From contig NZ_BJKL01000006.1 in NCBI RefSeq assembly GCF_006538345.1, forward strand, positions 1 through 64,000: a DNA stretch of 64,000 nucleotides, given 5' to 3'. Positions 1 to 8,509 of this stretch are shown piece after piece (within the stretch, counting starts at the first letter, position 1; the number at the start of each line of letters is the position of its first letter). The stretch is from Alteromonas sp. KUL49 (GTDB lineage Bacteria; Pseudomonadota; Gammaproteobacteria; Enterobacterales; Alteromonadaceae). Position numbers and translations under genes: made by a program. The notes under the pieces were generated by a model, which did not search any database, had not been told where the DNA came from, and saw nothing but the letters and a program-made list of their open reading frames with translations.

Positions 1-61
1 CAGGTTCGGCACTTGCTGTGCAGGCAAACAGCCCTGCGAGTAATAGGGTGGTCTTATTCAT
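1..61 (-). CDS. N-terminus of a secreted protein (cut by window edge)
   Basis: Reading the minus strand from an ATG at 61 gives MNKTTLLLAGLFACTASAEP and then the window ends. The sequence is a typical Sec signal peptide: Asn-Lys positive start, Leu/Ala-rich core, cleavage probably after TASA. Only about 20 residues are visible, so the mature protein and its function cannot be named. It is divergent from the TPR lipoprotein gene at 326, with about 260 bp of shared promoter region between them. Confidence 0.6.
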   Translation of the reverse strand, partial: MNKTTLLLAGLFACTASAEP

Positions 62-325
62 CACTAACTCCGTTTTAGCTGACTTCTTCGTTACTCACGA
101 ATGATGAAAGGTGTCTTTACTTTTTTAAATCGACGTTAAAAAGCAATAAATGCACCAGCGACAAAATATTGACGAAAAAACAGTCATATATGACAATTAA
201 GCGACACAGGATATTTGAAAGTGTAAAGAAACCAGACAGTTTTCTTTACGTTTGTGTAATAAATGTAAAGTTGCGCATGTCTGAATTTGGATATACCTTG
301 AACTTTTTTACCAAGAGATTGTTCC
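62..325. promoter_or_regulatory. Divergent intergenic region
   Basis: This 264-bp stretch separates the start of the exported protein on the minus strand from the TPR lipoprotein on the plus strand, so it should hold both promoters. It is AT-rich with several A/T runs. I could not pick out a convincing -35/-10 pair or an operator. A short open frame across it (169-384) overlaps the lipoprotein start in another frame and does not look coding. Confidence 0.4.
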
Positions 326-2791
326 ATGAAGTGGTTGATGTTTGCTGTAGCCCTGCTGTTCCTCGTTGGCTGTTCTCAAAGTGAAAACAACGCCACTCCT
401 GAGCAAGTCAAACGCCAAATAGAGAATGGCGATAATGCGTTAGCTATTGTTAACGCCAAGGCTTTACTGCAAAAAGGTGTTGACGATCAAAACGCCGCGG
501 CAGTGATTCAAGCCAGAGTTTTGCTAGCCAACGCATACTACTCGCAAGGCCATTACGCACAATCTACCAGCCAGTATAATTGGATTCTCGATAAGGTGTC
601 TTCGCCCGCTAATCAAGACGGTTTTGATTGGTATAAAGTAGTCGTGTCGTATATCGAGTCTTACGCCTATCCTGAACTACAACTATTATTGGAGCACGAG
701 CAGGCCCCGTTTACTTTATCTGAAGCATTTGTATTGCGTATTGCTAACAAGTTGGCCGACAACAACGGTGCATTGTTCGACGTTGTATCTGAATTGCGAC
801 GAGTACGCTGTAACGAATGTCACCCACTCATTCAAGCAATTTACTTAGGGCAATTGTCTTCCTTTGGCCTACTAAGTGATGAGTTATGGCAAAACCAAAG
901 TACCGAACTTGCCACGCGTATTAACGACTACCAATACGTGGCCATGGCTTTAGGTCGCCATTACCAAAATACAAAACAATACGCTCAAGCCAAAGACTAC
1001 TTAGTACAATATACAAGTGCACGACCTGAAGACTTGCACGCCAAACTCGTACTGGCATCTGTAGAGTTGGCCTTAGGTAATGATGAGCAAGCAACGGCGC
1101 TAACTAACGCGCTCCTCACCCAAACTCAAAAAGCTCCCATGGTACTTCAACTTCAAGGGGTGCTCGCCTTTAAACGAGGCGACATGTTAGAAGCTGCTGC
1201 CGCTAGCCAAACGTCTATTTCTTTGGGCCTAGAAAGCGTACTTAATTTGATTATTGCTGGTTTGTCGAATAGCCAGTTGGGTAACATGGAATTAGGTGCA
1301 AATTACCTGGGCCGCATTAAGAACGAACTTCCTGTAGACCACCCATTAATGGTAATAGTCACCAACATTACTGAAACCATAGGCAACAATGGTACGTTAG
1401 ACAGCGCCAGTGCTATTGAACTCGCACTCAGTGAGAGTTCGCGTATAAGTTCGCAACGCCTGCAACGCGCAGATGCTAGCAACAACGCAGAACTGGCCCA
1501 AGTGGCTGGCGCACAAGGTACGTCGTCTAGATTTGAACGCATTGGTGAGGCACTTTCCAATGGCGACATCGACACTGTAAAACAAGAGCTAGTAAGCTGG
1601 GAGCAAGAAGAGGGAAGAACCGTAGATTGGTTAAATACCGCTGCCATTGTTGCCATTAACGACGGCGATATCGCTGGTTCGCAAGCCTTGCTAAATGAAG
1701 CAAAGCAATTAGACCCCAATAATATTCCCTCGTTAATGCAAGACATTCAACAAGCACAACAAGAGCAAAAGTGGTTGCAAGTCATTGCCATAACCGAGCC
1801 CATGTTGATGGAGCGCAGTATCTCTATTCCCAGTGTTATTGTGGCCTGGTTAGAAGCGCACATAAGACGCAGATCTTTGCCACTCGAACAAGTTGAACAC
1901 CTAAATACCCTGATGGGCGACGAGTTTGAGCGCATATTCGTGGGGCACCTGCTCAGACTAAACGAGGTCAACACGCTAGGGGAATATCTTTACAATATTA
2001 TTGGCGAAGCCAACTGGCACTCTGGTCACTTTAACGCTGCCTTGTTACTCAACCAAAATGTTGGCCGAGTACAAGAAGTCTCTCGACTGACCAAAGCTTT
2101 TGTAGACTCTGGAAAAGCCATTACTCCCACCGACCTTATGTTGGCATTATCAATCTCAGAAAAAATGGGCGACATAAACGCGGTAGTCGGGCTACTCGAC
2201 TATGCCGATACCAACAACATTGCCATTGAAGGCAAAGCCTATTTTCAGGCAACCGTTTACCTAGCCCAGCAAAAGTGGGAAGAGGCCAAACAAGCTCTAC
2301 TTTCTGAAAACCTGAATACGCCCAAATATTACAACATGCTAGCCCGCGCCCACTACGAACTCGACGAAGTGGAACCAACACGAAATGCACTTATTAGCAG
2401 TTTAAATCTGCGCCCTAACCTCATCACACTCGATCGCTTATTCGAGCTAGAACAAAACCAAGCCGAACCCGACCTAGAGCAATTTGCCGATGCAGTGACT
2501 AACACCATCGAGTTCATCCCCTACGCCAACGACGTGCGACTACGTATTTCACAATGGGTGTTGTTAGTAAAACCCGAGCTAAGCGCGGCCTTGTTAGAAA
2601 GCCCATCGATGACACAACTCGTAAACGCTGACCCTGTATTACTCAACAACCTAGCGTGGGCACAACTGCAAGCCAATGAGCTAGAAAAAGCCACGGCCAC
2701 GATTAAAAAAGCACTGGCACTAGCACCAGAAGATCCGTCGTTTTTAGATACTCAAGCGAGTATTGAGGAGAAGTTGAGGGAGGGTTCTTAG
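326..2791 (+). CDS. TPR-repeat lipoprotein (PrsT-like)
   Basis: An 821-residue protein starting with a lipoprotein signal peptide; the lipobox LVGC puts the lipidated cysteine at residue 16. The rest is almost entirely alpha-helical repeats with TPR character, for example ALLKKAL-like, LANAYYSQGHYAQS and the final LNNLAWAQLQANELEKA unit, where NNLAWA is typical of the last TPRs of this kind of protein. Large TPR lipoproteins of this form, including PrsT of PEP-CTERM/exopolysaccharide loci, are thought to act as periplasmic or membrane-anchored assembly scaffolds. No exopolysaccharide genes are visible beside it, so PrsT is only a resemblance. It is monocistronic here and converges on the HExxH lipoprotein gene. 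Confidence 0.88.
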   Translation: MKWLMFAVALLFLVGCSQSENNATPEQVKRQIENGDNALAIVNAKALLQKGVDDQNAAAVIQARVLLANAYYSQGHYAQSTSQYNWILDKVSSPANQDGFDWYKVVVSYIESYAYPELQLLLEHEQAPFTLSEAFVLRIANKLADNNGALFDVVSELRRVRCNECHPLIQAIYLGQLSSFGLLSDELWQNQSTELATRINDYQYVAMALGRHYQNTKQYAQAKDYLVQYTSARPEDLHAKLVLASVELALGNDEQATALTNALLTQTQKAPMVLQLQGVLAFKRGDMLEAAAASQTSISLGLESVLNLIIAGLSNSQLGNMELGANYLGRIKNELPVDHPLMVIVTNITETIGNNGTLDSASAIELALSESSRISSQRLQRADASNNAELAQVAGAQGTSSRFERIGEALSNGDIDTVKQELVSWEQEEGRTVDWLNTAAIVAINDGDIAGSQALLNEAKQLDPNNIPSLMQDIQQAQQEQKWLQVIAITEPMLMERSISIPSVIVAWLEAHIRRRSLPLEQVEHLNTLMGDEFERIFVGHLLRLNEVNTLGEYLYNIIGEANWHSGHFNAALLLNQNVGRVQEVSRLTKAFVDSGKAITPTDLMLALSISEKMGDINAVVGLLDYADTNNIAIEGKAYFQATVYLAQQKWEEAKQALLSENLNTPKYYNMLARAHYELDEVEPTRNALISSLNLRPNLITLDRLFELEQNQAEPDLEQFADAVTNTIEFIPYANDVRLRISQWVLLVKPELSAALLESPSMTQLVNADPVLLNNLAWAQLQANELEKATATIKKALALAPEDPSFLDTQASIEEKLREGS

Positions 2792-2878
2792 GGAAGAGTT
2801 CATCATCTATACACGATTTCCCAGAATAAAATTGGAAAATGAAATAGACACGCTTAAGTACTTTGACTACAAACAAGG

Positions 2879-3649
2879 CTAACGATTGATAAGGCCCAAT
2901 ATTTCATCATAAACTTTTTGATAGTCATCATTTTTACTAATATATTCGAGAAAAGTTAACTCGGAACTGAAGGATGTAGCTATTTCTTTTGGGAAAGTTT
3001 TGGCGGAATCAGCGTTTAAATATGAGTAATTTTTTAAAATACTATCATCAGCATACATAGTCTTGAGTAAGCTATAGGCGTAAATGTTTGCGAGGAATTC
3101 TTCTCTATCCGAAGTTATTTTTTTGCCAATAGTGGAGCGCATATAAAGATAGTGGAATGCCTCATGTAGGCTTGTATCCAGAGCATAGAGTTGCATGTCA
3201 TTGTTTGAATATCCTATAAAATGCTCTGTACTCGCTATATAAACAATATTTTCACGCTCAATTTCATTTCTGAGATAAAAGTTATCATCATTGATATAGT
3301 AAAACTCCAACAACAGATTGAAGTTTGCAAGTGGCTTTACTTCAGAATCAACGTCTACACCAATACACTCACCAATCTTCTCTAAATACACACGAATCTT
3401 AATTTTCCCAATATGATATTCACAATGTTCCACTGTTGATTGCTTGATAGTCTCAAAATCAAGTTCCTGTAGCTCTCTATCTCCTGAAGAAGCCTGGCTA
3501 TAGCTTGTGTAAGTTCCAAATATATTTTTCTCCATAACGAAGAGACTGAAGGGTTTTACTGGAATCGGGTATGATGGATATATGGCACAAGCAGCAAGCA
3601 CTAAGGCCAATAATAATAAGAATGTAGAACGAAAAGCTAGTGAAGACAT
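2879..3649 (-). CDS. Lipoprotein with HExxH zinc-peptidase-like motif
   Basis: A 256-residue protein with a lipoprotein signal peptide (lipobox LAAC, cysteine 21). I do not recognise the family. The informative part is SLHEAFHYLYM, a HExxH motif at residues 162-166, followed about 18 residues later by DREEFLANIYAYSLL, where Glu183 or Glu184 is placed like the third zinc ligand of gluzincin peptidases, with the second helix that usually carries it. A membrane-anchored zinc peptidase is therefore plausible, but there is no other peptidase signature and the N-terminal 130 residues look featureless. It lies downstream of the XRE regulator on the same strand, with a 125-bp gap. Confidence 0.8.
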   Translation of the reverse strand: MSSLAFRSTFLLLLALVLAACAIYPSYPIPVKPFSLFVMEKNIFGTYTSYSQASSGDRELQELDFETIKQSTVEHCEYHIGKIKIRVYLEKIGECIGVDVDSEVKPLANFNLLLEFYYINDDNFYLRNEIERENIVYIASTEHFIGYSNNDMQLYALDTSLHEAFHYLYMRSTIGKKITSDREEFLANIYAYSLLKTMYADDSILKNYSYLNADSAKTFPKEIATSFSSELTFLEYISKNDDYQKVYDEILGLINR

Positions 3650-3774
3650 TGCTTATATCTTTATCGAGAATTTAGGATTTAGTGCAGACGAATTGGTCCT
3701 CACCTGCACCATCTGTGCGGATATGATTTTCAATCACGGTTGTCAAAGCCTCACTATTTCTAACAAAACTTGTT

Positions 3775-4065
3775 TTAGAAATCATTATCTAGAAGTAGGC
3801 CTTCCTTCCTCGATTTACGAGAAAGCGTGCTTTGCTGCTCTTCTAGCTTTTGCTCAATAACTAATTGCACATCGTCGATAACCCCAAAATGCTCTAGTAC
3901 GTTGAATATCGTTTCAGCATTAACCGGTTTGCCATTCTCGATGGACGAAATAGTATTGCGCCCAACACCTACGCGTTGGCCAAGTTCAGTTTGATCCATG
4001 GTGGTAGCACGCATGGATACCACAAGCTTACCGATAGATTCCAAAAGGGCGTTTGTTTTTTGCAT
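3775..4065 (-). CDS. XRE-family (HipB-like) transcriptional regulator
   Basis: A 96-residue DNA-binding protein. The Cro/CI-type helix-turn-helix spans about residues 15-65: MDQTELGQRVGVGRNTISSI is the classic helix-turn-recognition helix, followed by the ENGKPVNAETIFNVLEHFG part typical of HipB-like proteins. The C-terminal 25 residues are charged and probably disordered. No HipA kinase or other toxin gene is adjacent. A perfect inverted repeat, TTTGCATG N6 CATGCAAA at 4059-4080, overlaps the start codon, which suggests direct autorepression. No Shine-Dalgarno sequence is visible before the ATG. It lies 45 bp downstream of the AraC part of the hybrid regulator and in the same direction. Confidence 0.88.
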   Translation of the reverse strand: MQKTNALLESIGKLVVSMRATTMDQTELGQRVGVGRNTISSIENGKPVNAETIFNVLEHFGVIDDVQLVIEQKLEEQQSTLSRKSRKEGLLLDNDF

Positions 4066-4080
4066 GAAATAACATGCAAA
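4059..4080. promoter_or_regulatory. Palindrome over XRE gene start (likely autoregulatory operator)
   Basis: TTTGCATG and CATGCAAA form perfect 8-bp arms separated by AAATAA. The start codon of the XRE gene (4063-4065, minus strand) lies inside one arm. XRE regulators of the HipB type commonly bind such palindromes at their own promoter, so this is the obvious binding site; the assignment is inferred from position. Confidence 0.55.
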
Positions 4081-4110
4081 CTGATAGCCACAGTATTAAG
4101 CAGTTTATGT

Positions 4111-4635
4111 TTACGCTTTTTTCTGAGAGCTTTGGCTACCAAAAAACGCCTCTTGAAACTTCTTGGGCGGTAAGCCGGTAACACGCTTGAACGTAGTGGA
4201 AAAATAGGTAGGTGTGCCAAAGCCCACATCGAGGCTAAGGTCCATAATAGCTCCACCTTTTTCCAGAGCCTTAACGGCTTTGTCTATACGAAAACGAGAT
4301 AGAAACTCAGTAAAGTTATATTCAAAGAGATCTGACAATCTGCGATTTAACTGCCTAACGCTGATTAACATCTGGTCAGCTGCTTGTGCCCTATTAAACG
4401 TCTCATCTTTATAATTCTTTTCAAGTACTGCGATAAATTTCAGATAGAAATTCAGGTCTTTTTCGTTGTTGAAGTCGGGGATGTTTAGGTAGCTCTTTAC
4501 AGGAGTTTTAGCATTCATATTACACCGAGCCGCCTCAAGCATCTTAGAGTAATGATTTACATCCAACAAATGTTTCAATCTAGAAACTAGAATTTGGTCA
4601 GAGACTGGTTTTTCTAGGATGGTAGTCACTCCCAC
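4111..4635 (-). CDS. C-terminal fragment of hybrid two-component regulator: receiver end plus AraC DNA-binding domain
   Basis: The 174-residue frame opens with GVTTILEKPVSDQILVSRL, the last strand and helix of a response-regulator receiver including the conserved Lys-Pro, and then has an AraC/XylS domain (about residues 65-170) with two helix-turn-helix units; DLSLDVGFGTPTYFSTTFKR is the second and LPPKKF the usual end. It begins at a GTG with no ribosome site of its own and starts in mid-domain, so it is the continuation of the 4626-8057 gene after a one-base shift. Shifting frame at the A5 run (4667-4671) joins the two as ISGKNNEDWIQEAIDVGVTT, a normal receiver. AraC output domains of this class activate polysaccharide or signalling genes nearby. 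Confidence 0.85.
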   Translation of the reverse strand: MGVTTILEKPVSDQILVSRLKHLLDVNHYSKMLEAARCNMNAKTPVKSYLNIPDFNNEKDLNFYLKFIAVLEKNYKDETFNRAQAADQMLISVRQLNRRLSDLFEYNFTEFLSRFRIDKAVKALEKGGAIMDLSLDVGFGTPTYFSTTFKRVTGLPPKKFQEAFFGSQSSQKKA

Positions 4636-7600
4636 GTCAATAGCTTCTTGAATCCAATCTTCATTATTTTTCCTGATATTAAAATCGTAGGAGTATACTC
4701 GTGCCCGGTTGTTCCTCTAATTTTCCTTACAAGTGTTATACCATCCATATCTGGAAGATAATTGTCCAAAATAAATATGCTCGGCTTATACGATTCAATA
4801 ATATCTATACATTCTTTACCGGTTCTGGCCGTCAAACACTGATAGGGGTCGTTAAGTAAATCAAAAAGATGAGAGCGGATAAACTGACTTTGCTGGACAA
4901 CCAAAACAACTTCTTTGTTTGTAGATTTCTCTTCCACTTGAAAATCAGAGAAATAATTTTCTGAATCAATTAATTCAACACCATCGTTCTGTGCTGGGAT
5001 ACTGTAGTTGATGGTTAATTTTCCGGTCGATATGTTCAAGTTAAAGTCTCCAAAATGCGAGCAAACTAGGGCTTTTAGAACACCTAATCCAAACGTCTCT
5101 TCCTCATCACTACCGAGAAACTTTATATATTTTTTACCCTTAGAAGCTTTTGGTGATAAATCTGAACGTGTTAGTACAAATTTAAAACCCAGTTTGCTCG
5201 GCTCAGCACTCACGTCAATCTTTATTGATTCAGAATGTGGAAACATTTGGTAGAGTGCTTTAAAAGGCAACTCCAGTAAACTTTCGAGTAGCCCGTAAGG
5301 TAAAGAGAAAAATCCATCTCCTTTGATATGATATTGTAAAAAACAGCCAAACTCACTTGATAATGAAGATAGTTTTTCCAATTCTATTTTCGTGTCTCGT
5401 TTGAAATTTACTTTTTTAGTTGGTGCACTGCGTTCTACAGACTCAATATCTAGAAAGCTCACAATTTCAACTAACTCAATTAGCTTCGAAAAATTTTCGC
5501 TCAACTTGTCATAATTTGGTGTTTCACCGCTGGAACCTTCATGAATCGATTTACTTAAAACTTGCATCTCATATGAACGTTCTTTTAGTTCCTCTGAAAT
5601 ACCTTCGATTACTTTGCTATGTCTTGCAATAGCAGCAGTTAAATCATTTTTTCTCTTTAGAATTAGGCTCAGATTCCTTGAGTTTCTCACTCTCAAACTT
5701 AGTATTGCTCTAAAACAAACTAAGAAGTAACCGCTAAAAAAGCTATAGATAAGAAAAAGGGAAAAAAGAAAATATACCATATAAGCATATATACTCAGGT
5801 AAAATGGGGCGGGAACTAATATCTCTATTGCTGAGCTTTCGAAGCTCTCCTTGATCCCGTCAACATTCACTCTAATCTCTAGTTTATAGCGTCCAGCATC
5901 TAAGGATGGGAATTCAATGTCCTTTATTGAATGGCTCTGAGATACCCATTCATCGGAATAATTGATTAACCTGTACTCAATCTTAAATAGATCTGAATAA
6001 ATCGGCTTATTTACGTTTACATTTATTTCTATCCAAGAGTGCTCTCGAGCAATGGTCGTGGTAGATTTATTCGTTCCAAAAATATTTAAAGTCTCAAATT
6101 GGCGAGATTCATTGTCAAAGAATCTTATTGCAGAAATATTTACTCGGTGCTCATAGACTGCAGAGAAATTGCTAAGTAAATGCTTAACGTCTAACACGTA
6201 GGTTTGTTTATCTCCAAGCACAAGAACATTATGCTCATTTTTCAATATAGAATTAAATTCAAAGCTCCTATCTGACACTCCAAAGGTTTCATCTATGAGA
6301 TGATATGATTGTTTCTTTAAATCGTAGAAAAACAGACCTTTACTCGTTGTAGCAAAAAGGCCTGAATCGACCTCTGCAATTGAGTTAATGATTCCCGGAG
6401 GAGTATTATTTAACTGCTTTAACGAGGAGTTTAGATAGGAATATTCATATATTCCGGAAGAAGTGCCAATCCAAATTCTCTCACCGTTTGAGCTAAGTTG
6501 TACAGAATTCAGCTCACAGAGTGAAAAATCTACATTGCTGCTAAGCTTTTTTATCTGTCCGTCAGAATATATGAATACACCATTGCTGTGTTTAGTGAAA
6601 ACAACACCATTTTCTATAGCTGCAAACGCTGCAATACTTCCGTCTACAAGCTTTTTGAGTGCATTTTCAACGACTAGAAACAACCCACTTCGATGACTAC
6701 TCTCTAGACGGATTACTAACTCACCACTTTGTAATGTGATTACTCCAGAAATATTTTCACCATAGCTCAAGTCAACAGACTTAAGGGGTAAAGCAATAGA
6801 GCGCTCAGGATACAATTCAAAAAATTCTCCAGTACCCTTTACCGCATAAAATCTATTTTCTGTTCGGACTAGATGGTAACTATCTGGCTCTCCCACATTG
6901 ATGACATCAATTACTTCCCCACTTTCACTTGCCCTAAAAACCTTTCCTTCAGAAGCAATCAAATAGCCTGATTTGTACTGTATCCGTGAAGTTATATGCC
7001 CGGCGAAAGGAACGCGCTCAGAGTTCAAGACTACAGTACTTTTCGCAGAGTTTGGAATGCGGAGTAACCCTCTTTGGGTGTCGACTAGAAAAATGTACCC
7101 GGTAGGGGAATAAAGTATTTGAGTAACAATCTCAATATTATCTGGCACCAAACTTTGATTCACAAACCAAGGAACCTCAAATTCTCCAGTTTGTTGATTT
7201 AGCCAGTATAATTTCTCAGCACCTACCCAGATTTTACCATCTGGTCCTCTACTAATATGGTAAACAGGGAACTGTTTAGTCTCATTATCATCATATCCCT
7301 TAGGCCTGTCTGAATAGAGCGAATATTCTTTACTCAATCTATCAAACTTTATTAACCCCAAATCCGAGCCAATAAAAACTGTATCATCCTCGGCTAAAAA
7401 AGAGGTAATTTCAGTGTAATGAAATCCAGTTTCACGAGGGTCATATTTTTGTAGGTGGCTGGTACTCAGATCTACGGAAAATAAAGCCTTTTCTCGATCA
7501 ATAAGCCAAAACATTCCGTCTGAGAGTTGAACACTGATAATCTCGCTGTAGCGTTCGACCCCTATATGATTGAGATTTAGAACTATCTCTTTAGTCTGTA

Positions 7601-8057
7601 TGTCTAGAACATAAGCATTATTAACGGTCGAAACTGCCAAACGATTTCCAAATACGTCAATGTTCCAAACTTGGCTCGATGGAATTCCAAAAATTTCATA
7701 TGGTTGAATAGAATGAGTCCTAAAATTTACAGAATATAGCCCGCCGCCGAAAACAGAAACTAAAATGTGGTCGTCATCCAATTGCCCTATAGAGGAGACG
7801 AATCCACCATCAAGATACTTTTCAAAACCATCGATAAACTTATATTCGTTTCCCTGAATTCTGTATAAACCATTCTCGGAGCCAACGAAGACTCCAGACT
7901 CTGACTCCAAGATAGATGTAATGTAACCTAGAGGCTTTCCATCGATTGAATCAATGAAAGGATAATTAGGTTGAGCACTAGCTGAAAATGAAGCAATGAA
8001 AAGGGACGCACATGCTACGAAAGTGAGCCACGAGTACCGTATTAACACAGAGAACAT
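4626..8057 (-). CDS. Hybrid two-component regulator, sensor part (propeller, Y_Y_Y, degenerate kinase and receiver), frameshifted
   Basis: A 1143-residue product with a signal peptide (about 1-28), a long run of beta-propeller repeats (about 30-620; motifs such as GLYRIQG, GLIKFDRLSKEYSLYSD and IWIGTSSGIYEY), a Y_Y_Y domain (about 680-750; FKIEYRLINYSDEW, DAGRYKLEIRV), a membrane helix near 755-785 and a kinase/receiver region. The layout is that of the hybrid regulators that sense saccharides in the periplasm. The kinase lacks a recognisable H-box (SHEFRTPL-like), N-box asparagine and DxGxG; only a GLGVLKALVCSHFG remnant is left. The receiver keeps FILDNYLPDMDG but has Gln-Gln (VVQQS) where the acidic pair belongs. 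Translation ends early after a slip in the A5 run at 4667-4671; the AraC domain follows in the -1 frame. Confidence 0.9.
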   Translation of the reverse strand: MFSVLIRYSWLTFVACASLFIASFSASAQPNYPFIDSIDGKPLGYITSILESESGVFVGSENGLYRIQGNEYKFIDGFEKYLDGGFVSSIGQLDDDHILVSVFGGGLYSVNFRTHSIQPYEIFGIPSSQVWNIDVFGNRLAVSTVNNAYVLDIQTKEIVLNLNHIGVERYSEIISVQLSDGMFWLIDREKALFSVDLSTSHLQKYDPRETGFHYTEITSFLAEDDTVFIGSDLGLIKFDRLSKEYSLYSDRPKGYDDNETKQFPVYHISRGPDGKIWVGAEKLYWLNQQTGEFEVPWFVNQSLVPDNIEIVTQILYSPTGYIFLVDTQRGLLRIPNSAKSTVVLNSERVPFAGHITSRIQYKSGYLIASEGKVFRASESGEVIDVINVGEPDSYHLVRTENRFYAVKGTGEFFELYPERSIALPLKSVDLSYGENISGVITLQSGELVIRLESSHRSGLFLVVENALKKLVDGSIAAFAAIENGVVFTKHSNGVFIYSDGQIKKLSSNVDFSLCELNSVQLSSNGERIWIGTSSGIYEYSYLNSSLKQLNNTPPGIINSIAEVDSGLFATTSKGLFFYDLKKQSYHLIDETFGVSDRSFEFNSILKNEHNVLVLGDKQTYVLDVKHLLSNFSAVYEHRVNISAIRFFDNESRQFETLNIFGTNKSTTTIAREHSWIEINVNVNKPIYSDLFKIEYRLINYSDEWVSQSHSIKDIEFPSLDAGRYKLEIRVNVDGIKESFESSAIEILVPAPFYLSIYAYMVYFLFSLFLIYSFFSGYFLVCFRAILSLRVRNSRNLSLILKRKNDLTAAIARHSKVIEGISEELKERSYEMQVLSKSIHEGSSGETPNYDKLSENFSKLIELVEIVSFLDIESVERSAPTKKVNFKRDTKIELEKLSSLSSEFGCFLQYHIKGDGFFSLPYGLLESLLELPFKALYQMFPHSESIKIDVSAEPSKLGFKFVLTRSDLSPKASKGKKYIKFLGSDEEETFGLGVLKALVCSHFGDFNLNISTGKLTINYSIPAQNDGVELIDSENYFSDFQVEEKSTNKEVVLVVQQSQFIRSHLFDLLNDPYQCLTARTGKECIDIIESYKPSIFILDNYLPDMDGITLVRKIRGTTGHEYTPTILISGKIMKIGFKKLLTWE
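4667..4671 (-). other. Frameshift site in the hybrid regulator (A5 run on the coding strand)
   Basis: The coding strand reads GGAAAAATAATGAAG. In the upstream frame translation runs on into KIMKIGFKKLLTWE and stops. A sixth A, or a -1 slip on the A run, gives GKNNEDWIQEAIDVGVTTILEKP and joins the receiver to the AraC domain. The site may be a real one-base deletion, a homopolymer sequencing error or ribosomal slippage; the sequence alone cannot decide. Confidence 0.8.
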
Positions 8058-8153
8058 TCCTTTGTCCTTATTCTTAAAGAAGAAAAAATCTCCGTGTCAA
8101 ATAATCTATTCCGTTTTTAGTAACCTCGACCAATACAAAAAAGGAATAAGCTA

Positions 8154-8345
8154 ATGAGTGATACACGAAGCAATCTTGTGCCCCTGACAATTAACGAGCT
8201 AATAAAAGTGTCTGGAGGCCATTTATCATACAATCAACAAATAGAAGAGGATATTATTCATACGTATTACAAAGTCCCCAAAGTACCACCGATTTCTGGC
8301 CTATCAAACCAACAACTAACTCAACTGACTACGCTAGACTATTAA
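8154..8345 (+). CDS. Small peptide with double-glycine (bacteriocin/RiPP-type) leader
   Basis: A 63-residue ORF with a clear ribosome site (AGGA, 8 nt before the ATG). Residues 11-22, LTINELIKVSGG, match the leader consensus of class II bacteriocins and related peptides (ELxxVxGG), which is cut after Gly-Gly by C39-peptidase ABC exporters. Cleavage would release a 41-residue peptide starting HLSYNQQIEE and containing KVPKVPPISG; it has no cysteine, so no lanthionine or disulfide chemistry is expected. No C39 exporter, modifying enzyme or immunity gene lies nearby. It is divergent from the hybrid regulator with only 96 bp between starts, which suggests a control link. Confidence 0.7.
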   Translation: MSDTRSNLVPLTINELIKVSGGHLSYNQQIEEDIIHTYYKVPKVPPISGLSNQQLTQLTTLDY

Positions 8346-8509
8346 AAACACTCTAGTCTAGCCAAATACACTCGGGCAGTTTTAAGCAGTAGCTGCCAGT
8401 GTTGGAATAGTTTTCGATGTTTTAATCTTGATCGATAGATGTTCTCTCACTTAACGATAGGTAAGGTTAACAATATATTTTTTTGAGGCGACATAACACT
8501 CTCTCATCC

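Noticed and set aside
3582..3860. 92-residue plus-strand ORF between the HExxH lipoprotein and the XRE gene
   Set aside because: It overlaps both genes antisense, has no family and no ribosome site.
3775..4065. HipBA-type toxin-antitoxin module
   Set aside because: The HTH protein resembles HipB, but no HipA kinase or other toxin-like gene is adjacent on either side.
4667..4671. Canonical programmed -1 frameshift heptamer (X XXY YYZ) in the hybrid regulator
   Set aside because: The zero-frame codons are GGA AAA ATA, which do not make a canonical slippery heptamer; only simple slippage on A5 remains possible.
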